In this document: piece after piece, positions 34,101 through 44,100 of the stretch | How positions within the stretch are numbered: the first letter of the stretch is position 1 | Layout: each line of letters begins with the position of its first letter | Source of the DNA: Turritopsis dohrnii | Lineage: Eukaryota; Cnidaria; Hydrozoa; Anthoathecata; Oceaniidae | Direction of reading: 5' to 3' | Assembly (NCBI GenBank): GCA_027922465.2 | Contig: BQMF02000023.1 | Span: 744,001 to 808,000 of the forward strand | Length of the DNA stretch: 64,000 nucleotides | Made by a program: the position numbers and the translations under genes | Notes under the pieces: model-generated | Databases searched by the model: none | Seen by the model: the letters and a program-made list of their open reading frames with translations, nothing else | What the model was told of the DNA's origin: nothing

Positions 34101-34862
34101 TTTTCATGAAATTTTGCTCGAATACAAATGAAAGGTGCTGATTTCGAATTTGACAATGATTTTGCCAGGTTTGACTAAAATTGCCCAATTTAGGCCAAAT
34201 TTGGACCAAATTTCGAAAGTTCTTCAATTTTCATAAAAATTTGCACGGATCACATTTGAAAGGTGCTGATTTCAAATTTCACAATGATATTGCCAGGTTT
34301 GACTAAAATTGGCCAATTTAGGCCAAATTTGGACCAAATTTCGAAAGTTCTTCAATTTTCATGAAATTTTGCACGGATCACATTTGAAAGGTGCTGATTT
34401 CGAATTTGACAATGATATTGCCAAGTTTGACTAAAATTGCCCAATTTAGGCCAAATTTGGACCAAATTTCGAAAGTTCTACAATATTCATAAAAATTTCC
34501 ACAACGCACAATTAGAAGTTGCTGATTTTGAATTTGCCAGTCATTTTATTAGATTTGAACATAATTTGGCAATTCGGCAACGTTGTATTTTTGAGACTAA
34601 ATATGTATCGTTGTGTTACGTCCTGAAGTCTTCAAGCCAAGTGGCTTCTTGTTCTTATAAAAAATCGCTGAGAAAAATAAAATTTTGCTTACCCTTTTGC
34701 ATTTCTCTTTTTTGCTGCGGTATTTTGTCCTTGAGGAGAAGGATTGGAAATATTTTCTAACGCATTTACCACTTCTTCTTCTTCCGTCGAATTAAGATTC
34801 CCTGCTGCCGCTGCCACTTTGATAGTGGTGTTGGACTTGCTAAAGAACTTGTGCAAAGACAT
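31126..34862 (-). CDS. pogo-like (DDD) transposase, two exons
   Basis: Exon 1 (34862-34693, 56 codons, ATG, donor GTAAGC) and exon 2 (32410-31126, acceptor TTTCTTCTAG) join in phase to about 484 residues. After a short N-terminal tail (MSLHKFFSKS, then a Glu-rich and Lys/Arg-rich piece) comes a helix-turn-helix (IANGNRPAAKKYEVSESTVR), then a second, CENP-B-like DNA-binding segment (WCESISRRLKFVKRKATT), then the catalytic core. Acid residues appear at the expected three places: NIDQTPL (about D239), LLLCDVFKG (about D354) and YFQPLDLTVN (about D390). The QPLD block is typical of pogo/Tigger/jerky-type nucleases. No stop or frameshift is present, so it may be active. The 2.28-kb intron is mostly the nested element 32523-34653. 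Confidence 0.9.
32523..34653 (+). mobile_element. Helentron-like minisatellite element, copy 2
   Basis: Same 5' end (TTGACTTTAGGACACCCGTG), TACTACTACT microsatellite, about fifteen diverged units of some 128 bp (each with CCAAATTTCGAAAGTTCTTC, GAAATTTTGCACGGATCAC and AAAGGTGCTGATTTCGAATT) and 3' end GGCTTCTTGTT. It lies antisense in the transposase intron; removal would leave an intron of about 150 bp. Confidence 0.75.
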
Positions 34863-35244
34863 CATAGAAGCTCACCGCTCACACTTCCGCACTTCCGAAA
34901 ACTTTTGAAAAAGTAAGCCACTCTAAAAAGTTGAAGGCGTTCGAATTTACAATGCAATGGATTCTCTTATTCCTTAAGGTTTCGTTCAGATGTTGTAAGA
35001 TTTAAAATGGAGTTAAGGATTTCCTTTGTCTCCAATTTTTTTTCATCAAAATGAGATTTCTGCTGGTAAAGAAAAATTTGGGATAAGGGACAAACTTCTT
35101 GTTTGAAAAGTTCTCAGAAAAAATATTTAACGTCTGAACAGGGCATAAAGACTCGCCATTCGAATCCCGAAATTCGACCATAATTGTATAAACATTCGAA
35201 TTCTGGCATTCATAAATCGTAACATCCCATTCATCTGATTTGAT
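34863..35244. promoter_or_regulatory. Divergent promoter region of the pogo-like transposon
   Basis: About 380 bp between the ATG of the transposase (leftward) and the ATG of the HIRAN-like gene (rightward). It must hold the start regions of both genes. No clear TATA box or other core element can be named. Confidence 0.45.
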
Positions 35245-35913
35245 ATGGCAGGTATGTCAGTAAGTGGAAAACAAAAGTTTGAAATTGCATGTGCTAGCCG
35301 AGGATTTCATGTTTATCGAGAAATCTGGAATCCAAAGACAGGACAAAAGCTTCAAGTCAACCAAGAAATCAATAATATTCACGATCCTTTTGCGATTTCA
35401 TTGGGAGCCAAGTTAAATGGAAAGCTTACAAGTAATGAAATAGTTGGCCATATTCCTCGCGAAATCAGTCGCTTTTGTTACTTTTTTATCAATTATGGTG
35501 GAAAATTAGAAGCACATGTTACTTGTGCCAAATATAGGCCATCTCCTATTCCATCAGGAGGTTTGGAAATTCCTATTCTTCTAAGTGTTAAGAAAGAAGA
35601 TGCGACCGAGAAAGTTTTTTCCGAAATGGAAACATTTATCAAAAGTTACTACATAGAACCAGACCGGATTGTTGTTTCGACCAATAATAAAAACTACGAT
35701 GAAGAGATTGATCTAGATGTAGAATTTGTCCCAGACTCAGAAATTGAAGAAAGTCAACCTACTGCTGAGAACCATGAGCATGACGGTAATGATTCGATAG
35801 AGGTGATACCTGAAACACAAACTCAAGTCATTCCTGAAACTCAGGGTATCGGTAACACACAAGCAGTACCAGAAACTCAAACTATTTCTGAAGTTATAGT
35901 TATTGATGACTGA
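35245..35913 (+). CDS. Transposon-encoded HIRAN-like protein
   Basis: 222 residues, one exon, ATG 35245, AATAAA near 36015. Residues about 15-115 look like a HIRAN-type domain: SRGFHVYREIW, then NIHDPFAISL, then IVGHIPREISRFCYFF and LEIPILL. This follows the order G/hydrophobic strand, N-x-x-D-x-x-A, VGxIPR of HIRAN, a domain that binds 3' DNA ends in HLTF. The C-terminal half is acidic and probably disordered, with imperfect PETQTQVIPETQ repeats. It ends in SEVIVIDD, the form of a SUMO-interaction motif. It lies inside the pogo-like transposon, divergent from the transposase, so it is probably an accessory transposition protein; that role is inference. The domain call comes from pattern recognition without a search. 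Confidence 0.72.
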   Translation: MAGMSVSGKQKFEIACASRGFHVYREIWNPKTGQKLQVNQEINNIHDPFAISLGAKLNGKLTSNEIVGHIPREISRFCYFFINYGGKLEAHVTCAKYRPSPIPSGGLEIPILLSVKKEDATEKVFSEMETFIKSYYIEPDRIVVSTNNKNYDEEIDLDVEFVPDSEIEESQPTAENHEHDGNDSIEVIPETQTQVIPETQGIGNTQAVPETQTISEVIVIDD

Positions 35914-36064
35914 AATACTGTAGTATTTTTTAAGTGTTCATGTATTAATGAAGAAACAAGAATCACCACCAACGATATCTTAACCAAAAAAGCTTGATTC
36001 ATTTTTTTCAGATTAATAAAGCATTTTCACTTTATATAAAAGCTCGAAAATTGAGAAAAATGAA

Positions 36065-36201
36065 GAATTTTGCTATTTCGCGCACCTTTTAATTTTCGCG
36101 CGGTCAAGTGCGCGAAAATAGGTGCTTTTCGCGCACCTTTAATTTTCGCGCGGGTCAAGTGCGCGAAAATTAAAGGGGCGCGAAAATTAAGGGAACTAAG
36201 G
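36065..36201. repeat. Right terminal inverted repeat and subterminal motifs
   Basis: CGCGCACCTTTTAATTTTCG, GTCAAGTGCGCGAAAAT and related blocks alternate in both orientations. The outermost 40 bases mirror the left end. Confidence 0.9.
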
Positions 36202-36203
36202 TA

Positions 36204-36601
36204 CCCAAAACTTTCGTTTCCAGTCCTTCCAAAATTCCCTGGTCTAGTTCTATTATCGATATGTCTAACTTGGTTGCTAAATTTTTGTATGTATTTGCAC
36301 ATGTTTTGATCACGTGGTATTCCATAAACACTGCAGATTGGTTGGAACATAGTTAATAGAAATACAGATGGTTTGGAGCCTTTCAATAGCCTATTCAAAT
36401 ATGTTATTCATCGATTTGATCTTTTTTAATATGATTTTGACGTAGTTAAGTATACCCGAAGCGATGTTTTCTAGATACTTTCATTTATTTTTCATATTCT
36501 GAGCTGTGATCTTTGAAAGTATATCAGAAATTGTTAACGTAATTTTGATCTGAGAAAAAAAGACAAGAAAAAAACCCCGTAGAAACAATACGACATGTTT
36601 T
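36204..36601. other. Spacer between two mobile elements
   Basis: About 400 bp of AT-rich sequence without recognisable features. Confidence 0.5.
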
Positions 36602-37578
36602 TTGACTTTAGGACACCCGTGGTGGAGTAAAGTATTTAAAATACCCGTGGTTTTCTCCTCCTCCTACTACTACTACTCCTCCAAGTTATGAACGTTTTCG
36701 TGCAGCGTTTACATGACATCGTTGCCGAATTCGCAAATTTGGTCAAATTAGGACTTCCAGTTGACCAATTTTCATGAAAATTTGCACAGAGCACAATTGA
36801 AATGTGCTGATTTCGAATTTGACAATGATTTTGCCAGGTTTGACTAAAATTGCCCAATTTAGGCCAAATTTGGACCAAATTTCGAAAGTTCTTCAATTTT
36901 CATAAAAATTTGCACGGATCACATTTGAAAGGTGCTGATTTCAAATTTCACAATGATATTGCCAGGTTTGACTAAAATTGGGCAATTTAGGCCAAATTTG
37001 GACCAAATTTCGAAAGTTCTACAATTTTCATGAAATTTTGCACGGATCACATTTGAAAGGTGCTGATTTCGAATTTGACAATGATATTGCCAAGTTTGAC
37101 TAAAATTGCCCAATTTAGGCCAAATTTGGACCAAATTTCGAAAGTTCTTCAATTTTCATGAAATTTTGCACGGATCACATTTGAAAGGTGCTGATTTCAA
37201 ATTTGACAATGATTTTGCCAGGTTTTACTAAAATTAAGCAATTTAGGTCAAACTTGGACCAAATTTAAAAAGTTCTTCAAATATCAAAAAATTTTGCGCC
37301 GATCACATTTAAAAGGTGCTGATTACGAATTTGTCAGTCATTTTGTCAGATTTGACGAGAAATGGGTAATTCGGGCCAAATTTGGATCAAACTTAGAAAG
37401 TTCTCCAATATTCATAAAAATTTCCACAATGCACAATTAGAAGTTGCTGATTTTGAATTTGCCAGTCATTTTATTAGAGTTGAACATAATTTGGTAATTC
37501 GGCAACGTTGTATTTTTGAGACTAAATATGCATCGTTGTGTTACGTCCTGAAGTCTTCAAGCCAAGCGGCTTCTTGTT
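36602..37578 (+). mobile_element. Helentron-like minisatellite element, copy 3
   Basis: Same ends as copies 1, 2 and 4, with about six core units of some 128 bp. Its first 200 bp are almost identical to copy 2. Confidence 0.75.
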
Positions 37579-37738
37579 CATCTTTCAAAAATAAAAAATA
37601 TAATTACAAAATCCACACTTCTATTAAAACATAGTTAAATACTGAAGGTGCTGCTATTCAATATTTTGTGATAGAAATATTGAAGCACAACGCGCACTGG
37701 AAAATGTATTTATAACTCGTTATAAAAAAAGTTTAACT

Positions 37739-38267
37739 CATGCCAGGCCAAAATTGTTCAGTAGTTGGTTGTGGGGTGTGCAGGAGTACAAAAGGTATAG
37801 GAATTTTTAAAATTCCATCCGCAGATCTTGACAAGAATTGGAGAACACGTTGGTTGGCAAAAATCACGAGGTCAAGAGAAGTTGATAAAAATTTCAAACC
37901 TTGATAGAAAAAAGTCACGTATATGCATGTGAAAGACATTTTAAACCTGATGATATCGAAATATGTAAGTTAATTTTCTAGTCATTTCAGTCTGTTTCGG
38001 ATTTTCTAAAAAACATCGATTTTTCGTAATCTAGAGTATTTTGTTCGTGAATAACTGCGAATAACAAGGAAAAAGCTTAAACATGGCGTTGTACCAACAC
38101 TAAATATGCCGGTAAAGAGTCATGATACCAAGTCAACTGTACAAAATGAAAGAAAACATCGTTCGATCGTTCAAATTCACGAACAGAAAAACAAATCTTA
38201 CTACACGAGCTTCGACGATTACATGTTTCCATTGGCTTCCATGAACGTAATAACCAACCAGAAATGA
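37739..38267 (+). pseudogene. THAP-domain gene fragment (two exons, frameshifted)
   Basis: Exon 1 (37739-37966) starts MPGQNCSVVGCGVCRSTKG and continues with FKIPS and W-x-x-RW, the start of a zinc-coordinating THAP domain. After NFKP the frame shifts by one base, then reads YACERHFKPDDIEI, the C-x2-H half of the C2CH site, and a GTAAGT donor follows. Exon 2 (about 38069-38267) reads KKLKHGVVPTLNMP, the usual THAP C-terminal LKxGxVPTLNLP block, and ends at TGA. The frameshift makes it dead. It belongs to the P-like remnant ending at 38755. Confidence 0.8.
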
Positions 38268-38755
38268 ATTTAAAGATTTTATGATTATTTTGAAGCCAGG
38301 TTTTAAACTCTGATTCCTCATGACTTCTTACAGTCTCAAACATGAAATTTTCAGAATTGAATGAAAAAGCATTCTTCTTTCTGTATATTCTCAGGCATCA
38401 CCCAGGCATCTTTCAAAGTACCGAATCTTTGGATATAAGCATATACACAAAATACTTCCTAACTCCGAGAAATTTATCTTTATTCCAATCCAACATTTTT
38501 AAAAAGGTTGAGTAGAAGTTTTGTGATACTCAAGAATATTGCTGATGCATCTGCAATTCGTATTTTCTCTCTATTTTTTGGTTTTTTACATCGGATTAAA
38601 CCTAAAGCGTCGTATAAACCCGCCCATGTGAACCGAAATCCAGTGAAATGCGAGGCGAGGATTACATCAAAGAAATGCGGACAGAATAAAACTTAATAAT
38701 AGAAATGAAAAGCTTTAGTATTAGTTGTGAGTGCTTCTCTTTTTATACGTCCATG
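37739..38755 (+). mobile_element. P-like element remnant with THAP fragment
   Basis: The right end CTTCTCTTTTTATACGTCCATG (38734-38755, broken here only to name its CTTTTTATACGTCCATG core) and the 540 bp before it match the element at 9024 in inverse orientation. The left end was not found; it may have been lost when the Helentron-like copy 3 inserted, or may be deleted. Confidence 0.65.
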
Positions 38756-41198
38756 ATCAAACAGAACAAAGTTTGCTTCAGTTGAAAGAAAATCTTAACA
38801 AAAAATATCATAATGGACTTCGAGACCTGCATATTTTTTGATGACTATGGTTTCTTACATCCAAAAGAACATATATACAGATACATACAGATATATATGT
38901 ATGAGAACAATTGTTTGGAGCATGGGAGCACTGCGGTACGATATGCACAATATAAGAGAATGCCTCTAGTTTTAGACAAAGCTCAACAATAATAAACAGT
39001 ATAATAATTAACTCACTATACTCACTGAAAAAAGTTTCTACAAAATCCTAAAATTCTACAAATCTGTCAATATCAAAAAATATTTCTGAATCCATCAATA
39101 AAAAAATTATATGTAAACAATAAGGGAAAAAAATCCATATAAAGTATGCTTCATTTTATATTGTCGTTCATGAAAAACAAAATCTAGTTTTTTCATTATC
39201 CCTCGTGACATGTACATGGACTGTTAGACTGAATTTATTCGAGTGATTAATTGAAAAAGAATTCATTATCATAAAAAGACGATAGAAAAAATTGATCAAG
39301 GTATCCCTTTTTATAACTTCCAATGCCTACAGTTCTAACGTACAGTTTCAGAGCGTTTGGAGGTTAAGTAAACATCAAACGTTCATTTAATGGAGTGATA
39401 CTTTAATACAGAATGGCAACATGAACATTAGACAAGATCGTCAGTAGTCCTGATATAATGATCTGAATTAACCTGAAACTTCAAATATTTTCATATAATA
39501 CTTCTTCTTCTTCGCTATTTGTTGGAAATCTATAACGAAAGTATTTGTTGAGTTTTTTTCATATAGTATGGAGATAATATAATGGAAATATTATTGAGCA
39601 GACAGTAGTACATGCAGATGCGAAAAGCCCTTCGAATAATCGTAGTAGTGCATCCTGTTTTTAATTTAAGGAACATTTTGATCATTCAAATTGATTGATG
39701 ATTTGAATTCCGATCAGTTCGAGCTGTGATACTGCTCCTTCATATTTACCTTCTAGAACAAGAGCTCTCACTCTGATATTTGTCCAACATATTTACACTT
39801 GTCACCGCTGATTTCAGTGCCAATTGAAATCTAAATATGAATTTAACTTATTTGCTTATCAAGGAGGAATTCTAAATGGCTGAATTGATAACTGTAGAAC
39901 CTTATCTTACTGCAAACGACTGTCAGTGCGTTTGAAAATGCATTCATACAAAAAATTTCCATTGTCTGTACTGCTCCCAATAAATAACGATTTCATATCT
40001 AAAAAGAACCAAGCAGATATCGTCTCAAGCATATCTGTAGCTGCATGTATTTGCTATAGACTTGCATAAATTTTGCGAGAGCCATCCGTTGTCAAACTCT
40101 GGAAGGGCAAAGCGTATTTAGTAGAACAATCTTGAAAAACGTCTTTGAACATAAATGCGTAGACAGAAAAGGACTTCCAACTAACTTCTACAGCCTTTCA
40201 ATATTATTAGAAACTTTTATGTCGATATTTATTGAAGATAGCTATGTCAATTGCGTGCATCTTCGAAATACTTCAGAGCTTGTTACTCAATATTTTTTAA
40301 AGTGTTGAACATTGTTAAAAAAGTAAATTTTTACAAATTAAGCAGTATCTAGTGGATAAAATTTGGATATGAAAAAGATGACCGACTGATTTCAGGGAAG
40401 AACACTATCTTTTTATTCAACTCTGAGTGATTCATCGTTGGTACTGTCAGAAATCAGTGTTATTAATGGCTATAAAATAAATCTAAGTTCATTTCTTGCT
40501 AACTACGACCTTAGGACCCATTAGAGCCATATCCTGTAAACTTTAGCTACTTGAGAGCTTTCTTTCAAGGTTTTTATTAAAACAATCCGAGCTTTTAGAT
40601 GTGTTTTAAGTTATGCATCTCATTTTTTATGTCAATGCTTTGAACAAAACCGTTAACAAAGCCAAATGAAAAGGCTGAAACTGAAACTAGTATCCCGTGT
40701 AAAATCTTTTAAGTTGTCAGGATCTTTTTATACGTCCATGCTTCGAACAAAACTGTTTACGAAGCCCTAAAAACCTGATAACAAACACACCTCGAAAACT
40801 CTAAAACCTAACACCCAAAAAATCATACTGTAGAGAGGTCGTACGTATAAAATTTGTGGTTTATAGCTGCACAATATAATTCATAGGTTTGGAGAAAGAT
40901 ATATCACTTACTTGAGGGATTGTGTTGGACAATTAAGTTCTTCAATGGCAGAAAAGGTGGCTAAATCAAAGTAATATGAAATGTAAATGAATCAAAGATT
41001 CTCAAATATGTTCAAGACAAATTTATGCATAACATTTACTTTTTTGTTGATTGAGAATAACTGTAGTTTCATGTGTTTGTTTTGCTTGAAGAAAATGACT
41101 TTATCTTCCAGAATGATGACTCTGGTTTCTGCAAATAAATGTCAGATATATGTCATTCGTGTCACAATATCATATATATTATCCAGATGAGAAGTCAT
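38756..41198. other. Intergenic, no gene seen
   Basis: 2.4 kb of AT-rich sequence without recognisable exons. The P-like end motif CTTTTTATACGTCCATG occurs once more at 40724-40740, and about 29 bp around 40636 (ATGCTTTGAACAAAACCG) are repeated in diverged form at 40738. Confidence 0.5.
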
Positions 41199-44100
41199 CT
41201 AACCATAGATTTTTTGTCCTTCTTTCACTTGCAAAGTTTTGTCGAGTATCAGCAGACTTTCCGAATCAATCAATGTTTTAGCTTTATATGGAATCTTCTT
41301 TTTACCATGCTGCAAAGTTATTTTGTCCTTTCTGTTGACTTGTGCGAGCAGATCTTGTATTTCTGCTTTCTGCTGCAAGTAATGAAATAGATAAATCGAT
41401 GAGCCGATTTCTTACATGTTTTGCAGTTGTTTTCTTATTTTCCTAATACGTACCAAAAATATAGTTATATTTACAAAAACATTTACCTCTCCTGCAACAT
41501 CATCATCATCTAGCTGTTGCATAAATTCCTACATAAAAAAGGAAAATGTTTGTTTTCAGTAACTAAAGGTATAACAACGTATCCTTCCCAGCGAAAGAAC
41601 AGTTACCTGTGATTGATCAGGTGTCAGTAGTTGTCTTCTACAATAATATCTATCTTCGATTATCTTGAGAGGGAAACGCAATCATTAAAAAAAGAAATGA
41701 TAAGAAAATTATATCTTTAAAGAAAGTAATACCTCCTGCAAAGATTGATAATGACCTATTTTGAAGCTGTTTTTAAATTGAGCTTCAACGATCGTTGTAT
41801 TCACATAGATCTGTTCACCTAAATGACAAATGTGAAATGTAAATATTACCCCTCTCAATTTCAAGTGCATATGCAAAATAGCTAAATGTAATAAATGGTC
41901 GCACTACCAGCTGTAAACACCGGACAAGAATCTTTTACATTTATGAAACAAAACTGCTCTTACTAAAGGAAACTCACCAATTGAACTGTGTTTCCATTCA
42001 ATTTTTGATGGCAGAGACATTCCAAGCCAACTAAAACTATAAACTGCAAACAGATATTCTCGACCAATCTCTAAGTCACCTATTACAACTTCTGGTTCAG
42101 AAATTGGTGCAGTAACAAATTCCCAATCATCACAATCAATTTCCCTCCCTTTCACTATATATCTGTATGGTGTGTTGGTCCATGATAATTTACATGAATC
42201 TTTTCCTACACACCAGCACTGCAAATGTTGCACTTGTGAAAGCCTAAAACGGTGGACGGAGATTCAGTTAGTCAAATGAAACTAGAGGTTGAATTATTTT
42301 GCATCTTTCAATTAATATGATAAAACAATATACTTACGGCGATATGTGGTTCACCGTTTCTTCAATAAATGGCGGCAAATTTGATACTGCCTTGAGTTTC
42401 ATTTGGTATTCATTTGACTGCCAATTGATGAATAATCTGTTTCTGTCAGCATTGTTTCTCTCTATCTTCAAAACTTTTGAATCCTCTACCTCTTGAAGAT
42501 GTAGTATTGTTTCTGTTATCACAGATTGGTTTAAAGCAGTTCGCAGAATTTCATGCAACTCCAAAGGCATTTCTTCAGAGTCTTCAGGGCAGAATGCGTA
42601 GGGAAGTATGATAAACAGCTCCTGAGTGCATCTTGAAATCATTTCAAGAAAGTGTTGCTGCTTGTTTTCGGCATCTTTCTCAATGAATACTATGGCTTCT
42701 GCACATTCTAGACCTTTGGAACCTTTAAAATCTGTTAATACTGTATAGTCTTGAGCAACTTCTTTAGGACCAAAGGTATTTCCACAAGAGTAACCGGAAA
42801 ACGGATGATATGTAGTGTGTAATCTATTTAAAGTTCTAAGAATACTTTCAGCAATGGTATATCCTTCGGCAGAGTTGCATAAAACCAACGTTCCCCGTTC
42901 CACTTTGAAGCATAGCTCTTCAAATGCGACAGCTAAACTTGCAATAGCGTGGTCTTTGCTTTCTGGGTTTTGATGAAAATGTATAAAAGTCGGTTTTTTC
43001 CCTGTTATACGATGTCCAATGCACTTTGATTGTTTGCAATGGTATCTACTTTCGACTCTATTTCGTTTATCTAATGGTGAAACGAGGGTCTGAAATATAT
43101 TCTCTAATGAAGATGGAATAAGTGACTGGACAAAGTATGGTAGCTCTTCATAAATATGTTTGCCATTTCGCATATCATTTTCTGTGTATTCACCAATACA
43201 TTTTTCATCCGAAAGCATTGAAACTGAACTGGTGTTATCTTTGATTGCGTCTAGTACATCATCATATTCATATTCTTCATCACATTCATGTTCTTCCTGT
43301 CCCTGTTCTTGTTCTTGTTCTTGTTCTTCTTGTTCTCCTTCTTCCTCTCCTTCTTCTATCACTTCATATGTTCCAAGCGTTACCTTAACATACTCATTTT
43401 CATTTATAAACTCAAAGGAACCAAAAGAACTCTCTCCAGCGGACAACAAATCTGCATGAGAATCGGAACCAATGGACATCTTTCCAACAGACATCAGCTG
43501 TTCGTAAGAATTGGTCCAGCAGACGTCATTGATTCGCCATTTCTCATCATCTTGCAGTGTGGTCCATCCACTTATCTTAGGTAAAACGAACGAATTTGTT
43601 ACATTTGATGTTATAATCTCCGCAGCAATTTTGTTAAATTGGAAAATTGATTCCGTTGATCGCATGTGTATATCCAATGAAAATACTTTCATTCCAGCGC
43701 AATTGCCGATAGATCGCAGCGACTTTGTTTGGTGAATCTTATTGATGATAAAAGTGTGCTCAGTTTGCAGTACTTGCGGTAGTAACATCACAACTGATTT
43801 TTGCCATTCCTCAAGCTCAAACATCTCAGTAAGATTCTTCAAATCCTCATCACTGAAATCCTCCAAATCATATTCTTCAAATATGAAATGAGTTGTCGTG
43901 TTGCAACTTCTTTGAACTTCTTTCATGATCGTTGATATTCCAGGTGCCTTTCCAGTGTTTAAGTACTTTTGCGATAACTCGACGCGGTTGTATGAATGGA
44001 TGTTTCGGTTTGGCCATTTCTTTCTCATTGTTTCCGCTACACCTTTCATCTGCAAGTTTAACAAACTTTTGTCATCCCATAAGATGTAAAACACTTGACT

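Larger units (their letters stand above)
30897..36201. mobile_element. Autonomous pogo-like DNA transposon with two genes
   Basis: Terminal inverted repeats begin CCTTAGTTCCCTTAATTTTC and are flanked by TA (30895-30896, 36202-36203). The first 40 bases are identical on both sides. Both ends carry several copies of TTTAATTTTCGCGC in direct or inverse orientation, which are likely transposase-binding sites. Inside are a transposase gene (-) and a divergent HIRAN-like gene (+) whose starts lie about 380 bp apart. Both reading frames are intact. A 2.1-kb Helentron-like element is nested in the transposase intron; without it the transposon would be about 3.2 kb. Confidence 0.88.

Noticed and set aside
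38077..38343. 88-residue minus-strand open frame
   Set aside because: It is antisense to the second THAP exon and part of the P-like end, also present at 9440-9560.
40724..40740. Third P-like element end
   Set aside because: Only the CTTTTTATACGTCCATG core is present; no partner end or internal similarity was seen around it.
43160..43735. Open frames on the plus strand rich in Ser and Cys
   Set aside because: They are antisense shadows of the Glu/Gln-rich acidic part of the NTPase exon.
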